From Anarhynchus alexandrinus (taxonomy: Eukaryota; Chordata; Aves; Charadriiformes; Charadriidae), in NCBI GenBank assembly GCA_008711295.1, contig VUYV01000010.1, forward strand, positions 8,328,938 to 8,392,937: a stretch of 64,000 bases of DNA, written 5' to 3'. The position numbers and the translations under genes were made by a program. Under the pieces are notes generated by a model. It saw only the letters and a program-made list of their open reading frames with translations, did no database searches and was not told the DNA's origin. Below are positions 48,468 to 61,345 of the stretch, piece by piece (within the stretch, counting starts at the first letter, position 1; each line of letters starts with the position of its first letter).

Positions 48468-50640
48468 GCCCTTCACACTGCAGGGGGAGACACTGGGGCT
48501 GGGAAAGGTGCAGGCATTGGTGGGTTTGCTTGAGTTTAAAGGCGATGAACATGGGAGAGGAGAGCAAGGGGTAGGAGATGCTGTCGTAACCACACAGTTG
48601 CACTGAAGATGAGCAATTTAATGAAAACTTGGTCCAAAAAGAGAGAAGCACAAAACCTCACCGACTTCAGTGGGGACAGTCTCACCCTGTCTAGGTTTTC
48701 ATATGACCCCATCCTGCTCACAGTGGAAGGCCTCCTTCAGTTGCCCATATCCTCCACAAGCATTACATTCATGCAAAAGGGGGTAAGAGGGAAAGAAAAT
48801 GAATATTATATACCATTTGGGTTTCAAAGATCCATGCTATCTATCTGTATCCTTCAAGCCATCACAAGCGATCTATGAGCAGTCTCCACAAGCATACGCA
48901 GACCCAACCATTAACATAATTCTCTCTTTTATTCCTCATCATTGTGGTACCGTATGCTACAATCTTGAACATTATTTGTTTTATCCACTTTTCAGCATTT
49001 TAAGCTCATACTATGCTGGCTAAAAAAAAAAATCCCATTTTTATCTCATCTGATTTGATATTCATCTGTCCCTCGCTGATTTTTTTTCTCCCCCTTTACC
49101 ATCATTTTGGTTGGTATTTTTTTTACCTCAGAGAACATTGAGAACTCTGTCTCAAGGCTTCCAGATTAGACAGAAGACTGATAGGATAATGATGATAGTA
49201 TGTTAAATGCTATCTATGTAAATCAGCTCTCTCCATCAATGGATACAAGATGCAGCTACATTAGATCCCTTTTTGACATACATTTTCATTTTTTAAGGAA
49301 GAGAATATTGGATTGTTATTAAGCTACTTTAGAAAAATCTTTGCATTACCAGGCACATTACTATTGTGCATAAAGTCATATTAAATTTTGGGATGATGTA
49401 CAACATCATTTTCTTTTAAAGGCTGCTTTTAACCTCAAAGTATCTTCTTTTTAGCTTCTGCTGAGGGATTTGTTTATGATAACCAATGACTGGGGGAGGG
49501 GGAAAAGGGTGTTTTTTATTAAGCTTCTTGTAGTAGATAAATCTGAATTTGCACCTCTGATAGGAAACTGGCCCTGGCTAAGGGAAAAAACTGCTGTTAC
49601 GTCTCATCTGTTTCAAATGCCTGGGAAAATAGCTCAGCAGATAGCCTGAAAGTCAAATTCAGACTGCCTTGGACTCAGTTGGAAGCCAGTTGCAAAATCA
49701 AGACCCATTCACTGGAAACATCTTGCCAACAAACCCCTCCCACTTTGATTTTTTTAAAATCAAAAATGCTATTTTTGTTTTCCTCTTTGAACTCTTTGAG
49801 ATGCAGGAATTAATATATTCTCAACAATAATGAGGAGTAAAGTGGTGAAAATCAGCTTTGCTTTATTCACGCCTGTGGACTCATGCTGATTTTCAGTGGC
49901 ACAGGAACTGGCCAGCTAAAAGTATATCATTAAAATTCATCTTCAGCCTGTCACTAATGTGGGGAATTTCACCTCAAATGCAGGGTGGGCTTTGTTTACT
50001 AAGTTATAAGAGAATGTACAGGCAACTCTTAATTTTTTAGAATTATCTTTGGCTGCAGTGGCCCAAAGCAAACTAAATCCAGATTGTACAATTTTTTCCG
50101 CGAGCAGCAGGACTGATGAGCTGGGAGTCCAGCATTTCTTTTCTACATTGACTCTCCAATGTCTAATAAAGGGTGAGTTTACTAGCATTTTCTCTGTGGG
50201 AGACATTAATAAGAGCAGTTTCCTCTATCCAGGAATCTATTTTCATAAAACCTGCGTGAACTTCATATCTCTGAGACCTCAGTTGCTCTGTCAAATTTTC
50301 TTTGAAATTAGCCATTGCATCTTAAAGTTATTAAATGGGGACCTACAGACGGAAACACACACGGTTACACACAGTGTGATCTCATTTCTCCATTAGAGAA
50401 ACAATGAGAGTCCAGAAGAAAAGAGAGAAGCGGGTGGTACTGGTGATCAGAGACAGGATTGCCAGGCTGGTGGTGATCTGAGCAGAGATAACAACCTCAT
50501 GCAAGTACAGTGTATGGCTGTATGTGCTATTTCCAAGGCTGGCTCCTTTAAACCAGCTGAAATCTCCCTGCACTTGTGACACTGGTATCCCTAAGTGTTG
50601 AGGCTTGGGGTGGAGGGTGGGGTGTGATAATCCAGGCTAG

Positions 50641-50665
50641 TGGTTTCACCTGAAGGGATGGGAGG
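50641..50665 (+). repeat. Dispersed 24-25-bp motif, copy 2
   Basis: This matches 40491-40514 except for one extra C ('tggtttcacctgaaggg' against 'tggtttcactgaaggg'), followed by the shared 'atgggagg'. Beyond the shared core I cannot align the flanks by eye. It may be the conserved core of an old low-copy repeat. Confidence 0.6.
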
Positions 50666-53600
50666 CTTTTATAGGGCTGGGATTTGAAATGCAGAGTGAG
50701 TGAAGCAGAGCTGGAGCAAGAGGCTCTGATGGATGACAAGCTACAGGCAGTTCAGTTGTACACCCACCTTTCCACTGCTCCTGAGGAAGTCTTGACTGTT
50801 CCCTCCTTCAGGGGCATGGTAAGGGTTTGAGTTAATGTTTTTTTTTGAGGGGCAGAGCTGTGACTCAAAATAATGTGGGCAATGCAACAATGAAGAGTTA
50901 ACTAAAAATATAAGGCAGTTTAATAGTCATGTAAGGTGTGTGTATGCATGTTTGTGTTATCCTTTGGCATAAGTCTGTTTCCACTGCAATTATACAGTTT
51001 CAAGACTAAGTTTTAAGTTAAGCTTTTATGCATGTGAAGTCTTCAATCTGAACAGAATGCTGAGATTATCATAGTGGGAGATATTAATGTGTAGCTTTGT
51101 GGGGGATGGTGGAGATGTGGGGTTCTTTTTTTGACTAAGAAGTCACTTCTGAGCACCCCGGTCTCTAGATCTGAACCCAGTGCTGCAGTCCTGTCTGTTG
51201 CAGCTGTGCATCCAGCTGTGTGCCTGGGTTGCCACTGTGGGCAGGCACGTGTGCACTTAAACTGTGGCCCACTGGTGCCGTTATGTCAGAAGGGATCAGA
51301 GCTGGAGTCACTCTGAAGGCATAAGTATTTTTCTTAACACGTCCTAAATGGCAAAATTCACATTGAATAATTTTGGTAATAAATGGCAACCTAAATACGT
51401 CAGGAATGATTTAGTACCCGTGAACCATGTAGCTGAAATGTAGATGAGGCTAATTAGCTGATTCCTTATCCCAGCTCCCCCTTTCCCTCTCTCCCCACCC
51501 AAAAAAGTGTTCTTTTTCTCTACTGTTTTCAGAACACATGGGGTTGGGTTACAGCTTTGGCATTGCTCTGGTTATTTTGTCCATGTCTCCTATGCTTAAC
51601 GCAAATAAGTAGAGACAAGAGGCTTGAGAGCAAGGTAGGCAGCCAAATTCAGAGTGAGTAATGCAGGCGTCGAGGCAAAACGAGGTCAAAAAGAGCATTT
51701 GCAGGCAATGCTGTGCAGAAAGGATGCTTTGCTGCTACCTCTTTGCAAAGCACCTGCCATTAGCCACCTAATGGTCTCACGCCTTGACCAGTTATTATAC
51801 GCAGGGGTGAAGCAGGATCAAAAATCAATTGCTGAATAGAAGAGATTTCTAACGTACCTCTGCCTTGGCCCAAACTGCACTGTGCAGTTTGTGCTTTAGA
51901 GATGTGTAAATAATTAATTTTTTCAGCTTGTTCACCATTTTAAGAGAACACAAAGCAAGTTTTCTTCTGAAATAGCTCTCACCACTGTCATCTCTTCTGA
52001 AAACTATCACTTTGAATTATGCAAAACATGTTGTTTTGTTCTGTTTGAAAAAAATGTATACATCTATATATAAAAAGCCTGAGTTTGAGCAAGTTTGGTC
52101 TCAAAACCTTCCTGTTGAAATATGGAGCTGTAACATTTCATTTTCAAAACGTCAAACAACATGATTGGACTTTTTCCTAAAAAAAAAATTATCCAATATT
52201 TTTTATCTGGAGCTGTCTGAGTAACCCTTAGCTGAATTTTTTGGATGAGTAAACTAATTAGCTGGGAACTTGTCACTACCTCTGCACACAGGTCCAGAGC
52301 TCTCACCTGGCTTAGCTGAATGTGTGGAGAGCCTCAGAAAGGTGCACAGGTGGGGTTGCAGACTCGTGACCTCTGCATTTTCAATATACACATCATACAA
52401 AAAGACTTACCCAGAGTAATTTGCAGTGCCAAGGTGAAGGAGGCTCCAGCTAGTGCCTCTCAGCCAAAGTACACAGGGTTTGGAGACTTCTATGTATCTG
52501 CATCCCTATTGTCTCTCCTGGGGAAGGGAAGTAAAGTCAGCATCCTAAAAAAATACTGGGGGGGAAAAACAGAGCCAGGAAGAAAACCTGTTTTTCAGGT
52601 AGAAGGCACTTTTCCTTCCTTCATAGCTTCCCTTTCAGGTCTGACTCTTGCTCACCTGTGTGTGAGCAGTGGCACAGATACAGCTTGATACATCTGTCAT
52701 GCAGATGTGTGGTGGTTGCTGCTGACAACCAGCAGCCACTGAATTTATGTTGTAGTGATGCTGCAGCAAGCCAAAAAAAGAGCGTTTTGCATGAACTGGG
52801 GGTTCATCCTTCTGAACTAAGGGTGCACCTTGAGCTGGAATAGCATGTCCTGTTGCTCTTCTCCAGTTTTTAGCTGCTCTCAGGCCTGTTCTTCAGCTCT
52901 CTGGATGAAGGGAGAGGGATGAAATAGCCATTGCATGGTGCTAATGCTGCTCTCTCCCAGGCTCAAGAACTGTCCTGGTTAAGGCATTACAATAAAAGCA
53001 GGAAAGAACTCTTGCCAAACAGCTGGCTGGCATAAGGAGGGACTCTTGCTGGTAGGAGAATTTGGGAACAAATATTTGTCTTGTGCCAGCTCTACTGAGC
53101 TCCACAGCTGATCCCGTGTCAGCCCCAGTGCTTCCAGCTCGACAGACTGGAGCAGTGCTGTTGACTTAAAACTGAATCCTGCATGGGTCACGTCAAAGCA
53201 CGGAGGTGGGACACACCAAAGTTTCCCCTGTGATCTAGATTGGGGAGTGATGGTATCCCTGTTGGTATCTGCTCACTGTGGCTTTGTGTAATGGATGTGT
53301 AGAGCAGCCTGTGGTTTGCCCTGGATGCTGCCCTGTCACCAGTGGCCGCAGGCTGGACCAGGCGGGACCCACTGCTAGGATGCTGCAGCTGGTACTCCCC
53401 AGGGCTCATCAGGACACACTTTCCTCTGCAACGGGAAGGACTGTAGCACTTTATGGTCCTTCCAGCTTTACCCTCTGCCTGTGTGATGCTGGCATATGGC
53501 AGGAAGGTGACCGGAGCCCCTCTGTCTGAGGGGGCTGGGGTTGCTTGCCATGAGGGCTGGTGGCACTTGCAAACTCTGCTGTATCTGAGGTGTCAGAAGT

Positions 53601-54300
53601 AACCTGGACCCATGTCAGCCCCTGGTAGCTCTTTAACAGACACTGATTAGAGACAGCCACTGGGATCCATGCTGCCCTGAGAGGGTTTCTCTGATGGCTT
53701 TAGCTCCCAAATCCCATGCATTGGGGTGAGTGTCTATTCCGAGCTGTGTAACGGAGCAAGGCCAGGCAGAGTGAAGGGTCTGACTATGAGACTTTAGCAA
53801 CATGCTGCTGCTTCCGTCTCCTGTGATCTGTGTTTCTAGGACCTGAGAGCCTTGAATGTAAACACACAACTGTATCATCTGATCCTTCTCAGAGCATTGT
53901 TTGTTTGGGGTCAACGTATCTCCTTTCCAAGAACAGGATGTTTAGGAAAAAAAATTATATAAAGCATATCTGTAATAGTCTTAATTGTAAACCAGCCTCT
54001 ATATTTTCAGAGTGGAACCTAATTAATCACTGGCTGTACAGGGAATTGATTAATTGCTTTACTGCTCTTTACTTGTATAAATCTTTGATTTAGTGATTAC
54101 TGCATTTTGATTTATCACTTACTATGCAAGTAATCAATATTTATGATGGATGGATAAATTCAAGTGCCACCCATTTTGCAATGTTATATATATAACGTGA
54201 TATATAAAACACACATTGTTTTCAATGTCTTTCTAATTATCCAAACTGGAAATATGTATCTTTTCATCCACAGGGTTGTCTGCTTTCTGACAGTGTCTTA

Positions 54301-54515
54301 CAATGGTGTAAAGTAGGAGTAACTCTGTTATGACCAACACTGAAGCAGTGATAAAGAAGAATCTGGGTTTGAGATAGAGAAAATGTTCAAAAGGGGACAA
54401 ACTTGTGCAAATAAAAAACTAACTGAAGAAAAGGCCTCACACTTCTGCTAAAAACCCTTATAGGGACAGACCTTTTACTAGTGTAAACTGGTATAGATTC
54501 TGGCCTAATTTTTGT
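54301..54515. repeat. Ancient amniote repeat scraps
   Basis: 'aatggtgtaaagtaggagta' then 'actctgtta' at 54303-54330 resembles GGTGTAAATCAGGAGTAACTCC. 'actagtgtaaactggtatag' then 'attctggccta' at 54478-54508 resembles another old motif ending in AATCTGGCCC. The two pieces may belong to one broken copy. The identity of the family is not certain. Confidence 0.4.
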
Positions 54516-55089
54516 TGCGTATCTTTCTTCAAAGTCCTTCAATTCAATGTGAATCTGATCTGAGGGATTATTACACAGGAGTCTGACTGTCTGCAGTCCT
54601 TCAGAATTACAAACTAATTGTGGGATAAGAGCTATATATAATTTACTAGCTATGGATTTGTTTTCCTGCTTTCAGAAGTCCCTTTATTCCCCCCCTTCCC
54701 TTCCTCCCCCAGTAGATGAACGTGGTGTGGGTGAGAATGGGACCACAGTGGTGGCAACTCATCGAAAGCCATGTTCACTGGAACATGGTCACCTCAGACC
54801 CTGGGAAGGGAGAGGGGGTTAGTGGGGATGGGTGCCATTTTGGGGCCTGACAATTTTAGAAACCCTCTGGCAGTAAGACACAGTTGATAATGCTTTTGCC
54901 CTGATTCCGTGAGTGCTGAGTAGATATTAAAGGAAATAGAATCTGCCTGGCCCATTGCTTCTTGAAAAAAATACAGAGAGGTCTCATTAGCACGGACCCC
55001 AAAGTACTCTGAGAGCAGCATCTTCTTTCTGTCTTTGCTGTGGAGAAAAAAACCTCACCAGTGAGTCATTCAACTGCGAGCCCTGGTCT

Positions 55090-55155
55090 GGATCCAAGGT
55101 CAGCTGAAGTTGATGGAAGGACTCTTGATGTCTTCAAAGGATTTGTGATTGGGGT
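55090..55155. repeat. Ancient amniote repeat scrap (TGGATC...GAAGTTGATGGAA)
   Basis: 'ctggatccaaggtcagctga' leads into 'agttgatggaaggactcttg', 'atgtcttcaaagg' and 'atttgtgattgggg'. This follows the layout TGGATCAAAGCC, CACTGAAGTCAATGGAAAGACTCC, CATTGACTTCAATGGGCTTTGGATC of a widespread old amniote repeat. Same family type as the pieces at 24697 and 47465. Confidence 0.5.
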
Positions 55156-56370
55156 TTTGTGCTCGCAAATGCTCTCCAGGAAGGGATGATCCCCTGTGTT
55201 CCTTTAATTGCCACACGGCTGCTCATGCAATGGAAAGCCCAACTGAAAGCTAAAGCAAGGCTATGGTCTGTGCCCTTTTTTAGGGTTTATGTTAAGGCTT
55301 TGGTCTGTTTGTGGACTCCCACTTATGCAGTCAAAGGTCAGATTGACTCATTCTGAAGCTTTTGGTAGGAGCTGGGGACCCAGTAGACATTTCCCTCTTG
55401 CCGCTGCATAGCGGTTTTATTGCTGTGCCCTCTTGCAGTAGGGAAACCACTGAAGCTCTTGTGCCTGCCAGTGTTTCACAAGACAAGCGTTTTGAGGTGT
55501 GAGGTATAGAAAAGGGGTGTTCTCCTTCAGGGTTCTTGTGATAAAACTGGGGGGTTTACTGTAATCCTCAACCACAGATGGTGGCAGAGTATTTCTGAAA
55601 GGTGCATGCTGTCACAGGACTGAACTGGGTATTGAGAAACCTGAGTGAAACTCGTAGACCACAGTCAGGGACCTGTCCCATCTGTCACAGGGAGTATCTC
55701 CATTCTGTTTCTGGCTTGTCTGTCTAGATAAGAAGGTCTTCATGAGAGCCTCTTACTCAGGAACTCATGGAGCTACTTTATTTGGGAACTAAGAGTGGTG
55801 GCATAAATTACACAGTGAGAAATGCGACCTCTTATGTCTCCCACAGTGCTCCGTATTTGTCTTAAACTATTTTACCAAACAGATCTGATCTTCAATAGAA
55901 GAAGGACCTTTGACATTTTATATTGACCTATTCATCACCTGGAATACCTCAGTATAGCTGTTGTGATGTTCACATAACTATGGAAAATTAACTTGACACT
56001 CATTTGGAAAAATACATTGTTCCTCTAGGAAATTATGTTAAAATCTTTTCACCTCCTGTAGCTGTTCAGGTAAAACTAGATTCTTACTGTGAGCAGAAGA
56101 GAGAGGGCAGCTCCTTGTCTGCAGTGTGTTCAGGCTCAGCTCTCCTGCTCCAAGCAGCCGGTGAGCCCAGCACTCCTCATTATTTATTTTGTTCTGGGGC
56201 ACCGTCCAAGAGTTATGACCAATGTTCTTCAGATACTGATATATTTTACATGTGTTTAGAGGAAACCCATTCATCTGTCCCTTGTCTCTCTCCCCCAGAG
56301 CCCGGATTTCCTTGATTGTAAAGCAAGATAAAGCTGCTATCTTGACTTTAAAGACTCTGGGAAGAAATGT

Positions 56371-56411
56371 GTTCATGCTCTCCCTTTCTCCCTCTCTCTC
56401 TCTCTCTCTCT
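56371..56411 (+). repeat. (CT)n microsatellite
   Basis: A pyrimidine-only stretch ends in about ten uninterrupted CT units (56392-56411) and is followed by TAG. It superficially resembles a polypyrimidine tract and splice acceptor, but the sequence after it has no persuasive exon. Confidence 0.9.
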
Positions 56412-59400
56412 AGTGTACTAACCATCCCCGCTGTGACGGACACAATTTTTTTTCCTCCATCCAGCTTCCATGCTTGTCTAAATGGCTCAGAGTTTTCCAG
56501 CTGCAGAATTAAGAGCCTCTTTACTCCACAGAGGAATACATTCCCACCCCTTCGCTTTTGGATGAGGAAGGTAGAAGGTCAGTGTCCTGCCGGGTTTGCC
56601 TCATCTCTCCCAAAGTGTAGCTGATGCACCACTGAGGAGCTGTAGTCTGGCTTGTGCAATGGTCAGGTTATGGCTCTGGCAAAACAGTTGGGATATCCAA
56701 TTTTCTGTTGTATTTATGGTATCCTACAATCTAGAAGACAAAAGGGCCCTGTTTTCCATTGCGTTATTGCACAAAGCGTGACAGCCGCTGCTGTTGCAGT
56801 TAGGACAGAGAGCCACAGAAGTCTGCATAGGTGGAGTTAAGGGAGGGAAGGAAAAAAAAGTGGAAACAGCTAGAGAAGCTTTTGCAACTGGAAAAAAACA
56901 TAATAAATCCATGAGCTATGCATAGCCCTAGGGCTTTATGACCACGAGCAGGCATGAGGGAATGACTTGAACTTAACCAAAGCCGTTAATTACCTGGCTG
57001 AGATCAAAAGCATAAGTAAGGGACTATATTTACGATGCACCTTACAGGATATGTTTCAACTTTCTAGATTTTTTTTTATTAATTGGTTTGATTAAATAGA
57101 TTTAAAGAGCCTGGGCAGAGGCTCCTAAATCATACTCCATATTGATCTAATGAAATACTCAATAAATTTACTAATATGGCTCCTTTGCTTTGTGCAGTCT
57201 GAAAGGAAATGCCACTCTAAATGGCGATAACTCAATGTGGAGCCTCAGTAGTGAGTCATGGCGAGCAGGGAGGATGCCGGGAAAAGGCTCTCCTGCGATT
57301 TGCAGGAGAGCTCAGAGTTTAACGGTGGTTCCAGGCTCCTGCCCACTCTGCCCCGCACCCAGCTTTCCTACCAATCTTCCATCTTACTGACCAGCCTCTT
57401 CTGCAACTTCTGCATTTCACTGACACTCACCAGCTTGCTAAAGTGTGTGATTGTTCAATATATGGCTCAGCTGAGACCTCCCCAAGCAGAACTGTATTTC
57501 AGAGGTCTCTGCTTTATAAATACACCACACAATGTGTGGTCTAAATAAAATAAATCCTGCACAGCTCGGGGTAGATCTAATGTAGAAAATGTATGATGTT
57601 TATTCCCTCCTGATGGAATAAATTCTGAATGACTGGATGGAAAGCTCACAGTTTTTCAGCGTTCGCTAATACTGATGAAAATCAAGAGTTTGGGCAAGGA
57701 CAAGCCCTTTCTGCCCCAGGGCAGAAGGCTGTTATCACTCTCTTGGCTGCAGTTTTGCTGGCTGAGGATGTTGCTACCCCCTTCCAGATCTGGCTGCTTC
57801 CCTAAGCAGTATTCAGCTATTTGTACAGGGGATCCTTAGACCTGTTTCTGCCTAAACGAGCTAACGTAGTAAAGGCTACTTCAATGGCTTTACTGGGATG
57901 CAGTCACGCAGGTGATCCAGCTGGCATATCTGCAAGGGGGTGAAGGAGGAGCCTGGAGGTGGTGGCAAGGCACTGACACGGCCGTGTCTCCCCGATTCTG
58001 CCTCCAGCCCCAGCCGCATGCAGCACCTCAGCTGGTTTACCTGAATTGTCTAACTATTCTAACTTTATTGAGCTAAATAAGTTAGTGTCTATTTAGTGTG
58101 TGCCTGGGAAATGCTAATGCAAGCTGATCTGCTAGAAGCCAAGTTTAAACACATGCCAGTCTGTCTGTACAGAGTTCTGGCAATTTGGAGTTGAATTTCA
58201 CCAGACAATTACAAGACTTCCCAGCAGTTTGTGTGAGCAACCATTGCTTCTGGCAAACATCAACAATTTCATTCATATGCAATTTTTGTGTCATGCTGGA
58301 ATATAGTTTTGTCAGTCTAATATGGGTCTTAATTTTTTTGATCTTATCTATATTTCAATTAATAAATTGAGAACAATATATTTTTGAATGCTGTGACTCA
58401 AAGCCTGTGTATGGCATCAGGGCCATAAATTGGGGAGTCTGTTCAGTCTGATCCAAACATCTGTGTGATTTCTCTCTTTCTTATTCTTTTTATCATCTTT
58501 TTCTCCTTTTCTCTTGCACTTTTTTCCCTTCATCCTCTTTTCTGAGATGAAATTAATTTTTAACTATAAACATAAATCCTGGAGAAGAGATCCCACTGGT
58601 GATGTATTTACTAATGGCTGTGAAAATCAGAACCAGAGAGAGGCAGGAAAGGAGGAAGATGGCAAAGACAAATATATTTGGAAACAGCTAACAGAGAAAC
58701 AAATTAAAAATGCCTTTTGAGTAAAAACAAAACAAACAAACAAAAGAGGCTCCCCTCTGAAGAACATAACCTCAAATCTTTTGTCTGCTTTTATTGAATC
58801 TGCATCCCCGGATCTTGGGAACTGCTTATAACTTTTGCCTGCTAGAAAATAACCCCTGACATTAAACAAAAAAGTCAAAGCTTTCTTGGTCTCACAAAAC
58901 CCACATTTTTCCCCTCTAAAGGGGTGCAGATTTGTGATATGTTGTGATGCATCTCAGATTCTGAGAGTGAGAATGAGAAAGGAAAAGAATAAAATGGATC
59001 TTACTGGCTAGACAATTTAAGGCCACAGCTTTGTGAGGGCCAATGTTGGGGGGAGAAGCTCATCCAAGCCTACCTCAGTTTACACTGCTCTGGTAATTAG
59101 TTAATCTTTGCCCGAGGGATGATGCCAAATGTAACCTGTAGCCTCAGTATGGTTACGCTCACACCCATGTGTTGCAGAGAGTTATGCCATGGTTCCCAAG
59201 GTAAGGGATGGCCATGGGGACTTTGGTGTCCCTTAGTGTGGGAAACTTCTACCTTGTGCATCCATCTGCTGATGGATTTCCTTGCTCTGTCCTCCCAAGC
59301 AGGCAAGAGCTGACTGCAACTTCAGTGAAAAGCTGTAAGAGCACCACAAGTCCTCTTTGACAATCCCAAGGGAGTTGCTTACTCCTGGAGCAAGTGCTGC

Positions 59401-61174
59401 AGGTCTCCCAGCTGGGGTCTTGCCAATGCTTACTTAGACAGGACTAGGATGTCAAGAGGTATGAATGTTCCCAGGCATTGAGTGTTGGTCACTAGGCATA
59501 AACAAGTGGGCGCAGGAGAGAGCCAGAGGCTCTTGCATGACTTGATCTGACCCCCGATCTTTTCCTGTTTTGTCTCCTCCTGTTTATTGCGCACCTCATG
59601 GTGTGCAGCACTGGGGGCTGATGTGCCTCCCACAAAGCTCCAGTGACTCTTTACAGCAGATGCCTCCATGTGTTTAGTTTTCTTCTTTCTACTTGCAATT
59701 TTTTCACCTCTATGAACAGTGAACTACTGTGCTCTCACTTCTTTTTAGATAGTTATATGATACCCATGCTACTGATGCTCCTTGTTTCCCAGCGTTGCTT
59801 CTGGCTTACAGAAATGTCTATTGCTCTTCTATGTTTTCCCTCTGTAAGGGAACTGTGGCTCTTTAGAAAATGTATTAAAGGCAAAAGGAAAATATGATCT
59901 TGCTAGCAGTCGTGCATTCAGCAATGTCCACTGATGGTAGGGACTGGAAGCAGGATTGGAGTCAGAGTGATGCCCTCTTCCTCCTTTGGTAAACATGTCC
60001 TCATCTCTGATGTGCTATGGGACAGCCATTCAATTCCTTTTAACATCAGTGGCTCATTCTCACCAATGTTAGCAAGAGCAGAAGGGACTTTTGTGTTTCC
60101 AGGAAGCAAAATAAGGAGGACTCCAGAAATACCTATACGTAGGTATTCGCTACAGAGGCACCTTAAGTTTCTAAGAGAAAAATTACCCACAGAATACACC
60201 TGAAAATAATTCCTGAGTTTACAAGGCAACATGCAGCTTTTCAACACATCATCAAATGTTGCTATTTCTGAAGGTAAACACAATAAAAGACATTCAGGAA
60301 AGAGTTGGTGAAGTTATCAGATTTCTGCATGAAAAGAAACAAAACGACCACCACCCCACCCCCCCCAAACCAGTAGGATGCTCTAGCCATGATCTCAGGG
60401 TGTGTGACTGTTGTGTGGGTCACCAGGGGATACAACACCGAGGTGGAACGTGGTCCCGAGGAATTCACTGCTTGCCTGTGAAAGGAGCCAAGAGCTGTAA
60501 TCAACTTACCCACTATATTTGCTCCTGCTGTTCACTAATGAGTGAAGACAAAGCAAACAGCACACTTTCAACTCAATCAGACTGAGATATTTACCTGTAG
60601 CCAGTGAGTCCCTAATCAAAATTAAAGCAAAACAGGCAAAATTAGCTTGTTAGCATTTTTCCCTGTTAGCATTGGAGAAATGTCACTTTTTGCCTGGGGC
60701 AGTTTTGGTAGCTTTACCATGAAGGGAAAAGCTATTGTACCAGCTATGTCCCTGAATGTTTAGTCCTGGGCATTCAAATGCAGCAAGAATGATGATATGA
60801 CACTTCTCTATTAATTTATGCAGAAAAGGAAGGAGGCTGGGGACGGTGCAGACCAGTCCTTCGCTCAAAGCATAATGTAACTGGCAACTAACGAGCGCTT
60901 TTTAGTTGTCTTTGATGTATGGGTTTCTAACTTTTTTCTAACAGAGAGATGACCCTTTGTGGAATAATTTAAAGCCAACTGGAAATAGTTTTGCTTCTCT
61001 TAGTTATCATTTCTGTGTCCTTTGGGAACAGTGCGCACAGGCTGATTCTCTTTCTTGTTTGTTGTGAAAAGCAGCATCCAAGTTAGGGCTCTCTTGTGTG
61101 CTGCTTTCTCCAAGCCCCCTCTACAGCCAAAAGCAGAAGCCCTGTATTAGTCCTTAGGAAGAGGCCATATCTTG

Positions 61175-61345
61175 GGGAAGGACAGCCAATTGTTCAGAGC
61201 CCAAAAACTTGTAAGACTTGTGTTCAGTTCCCATCTCTGCCACAGATTCCCGCTATCACCTCGGGCCAGTCCCTTATCCGCTCAATACTTCAGCTCCCTG
61301 CCTGTAGCACAAGGAGAGCACCAGGTCCTGTCTCAAAGCTAGATA
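61175..61345 (+). mobile_element. MIR-like tRNA-derived SINE remnant
   Basis: The order of motifs fits the sense MIR consensus closely: 'gacttgtgttcagttccca' (the tRNA B-box type GGTTCGAATCC), 'tctctgccacagattcc' (GGCTCTGCCACTTAC), 'cacctcgggccagtccctta' (GACCTTGGGCAAGTCACTTA), 'caatacttcagctccc' (TGCCTCAGTTTCC) and 'tgcctgtagcacaaggagag' (CATCTGTAAAATGGGGA). MIRs are inactive SINEs that spread before the amniote radiation. This is the best preserved copy in the window. The outer boundaries are approximate. Confidence 0.75.

Larger units (their letters stand above)
46133..54300. other. Noncoding sequence downstream of the CR1 copy
   Basis: No gene is supported. Overlapping frames at 47166-48651 on both strands come from locally higher GC. 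48900-49500 and 49720-49850 are AT-rich. 52860-53780 is moderately GC-rich without CpG clustering. A 14-bp palindrome 'gttatatatataac' lies at 54183-54196. Items at 47465, 48428 and 50641 are listed separately. Confidence 0.65.
54516..61174. other. Noncoding sequence
   Basis: No supported gene. Open frames at 56004-56376 and 59918-60283 overlap others on the opposite strand and show no motifs. 57040-57180 and 58180-58560 are AT-rich. A C-run (CCACCCCACCCCCCCC) lies at about 60352-60367. Items at 55090 and 56371 are annotated separately. Confidence 0.65.

Noticed and set aside
56371..56420. CT repeat followed by TAG as a splice acceptor
   Set aside because: It is explained by a simple microsatellite, and no credible exon follows.
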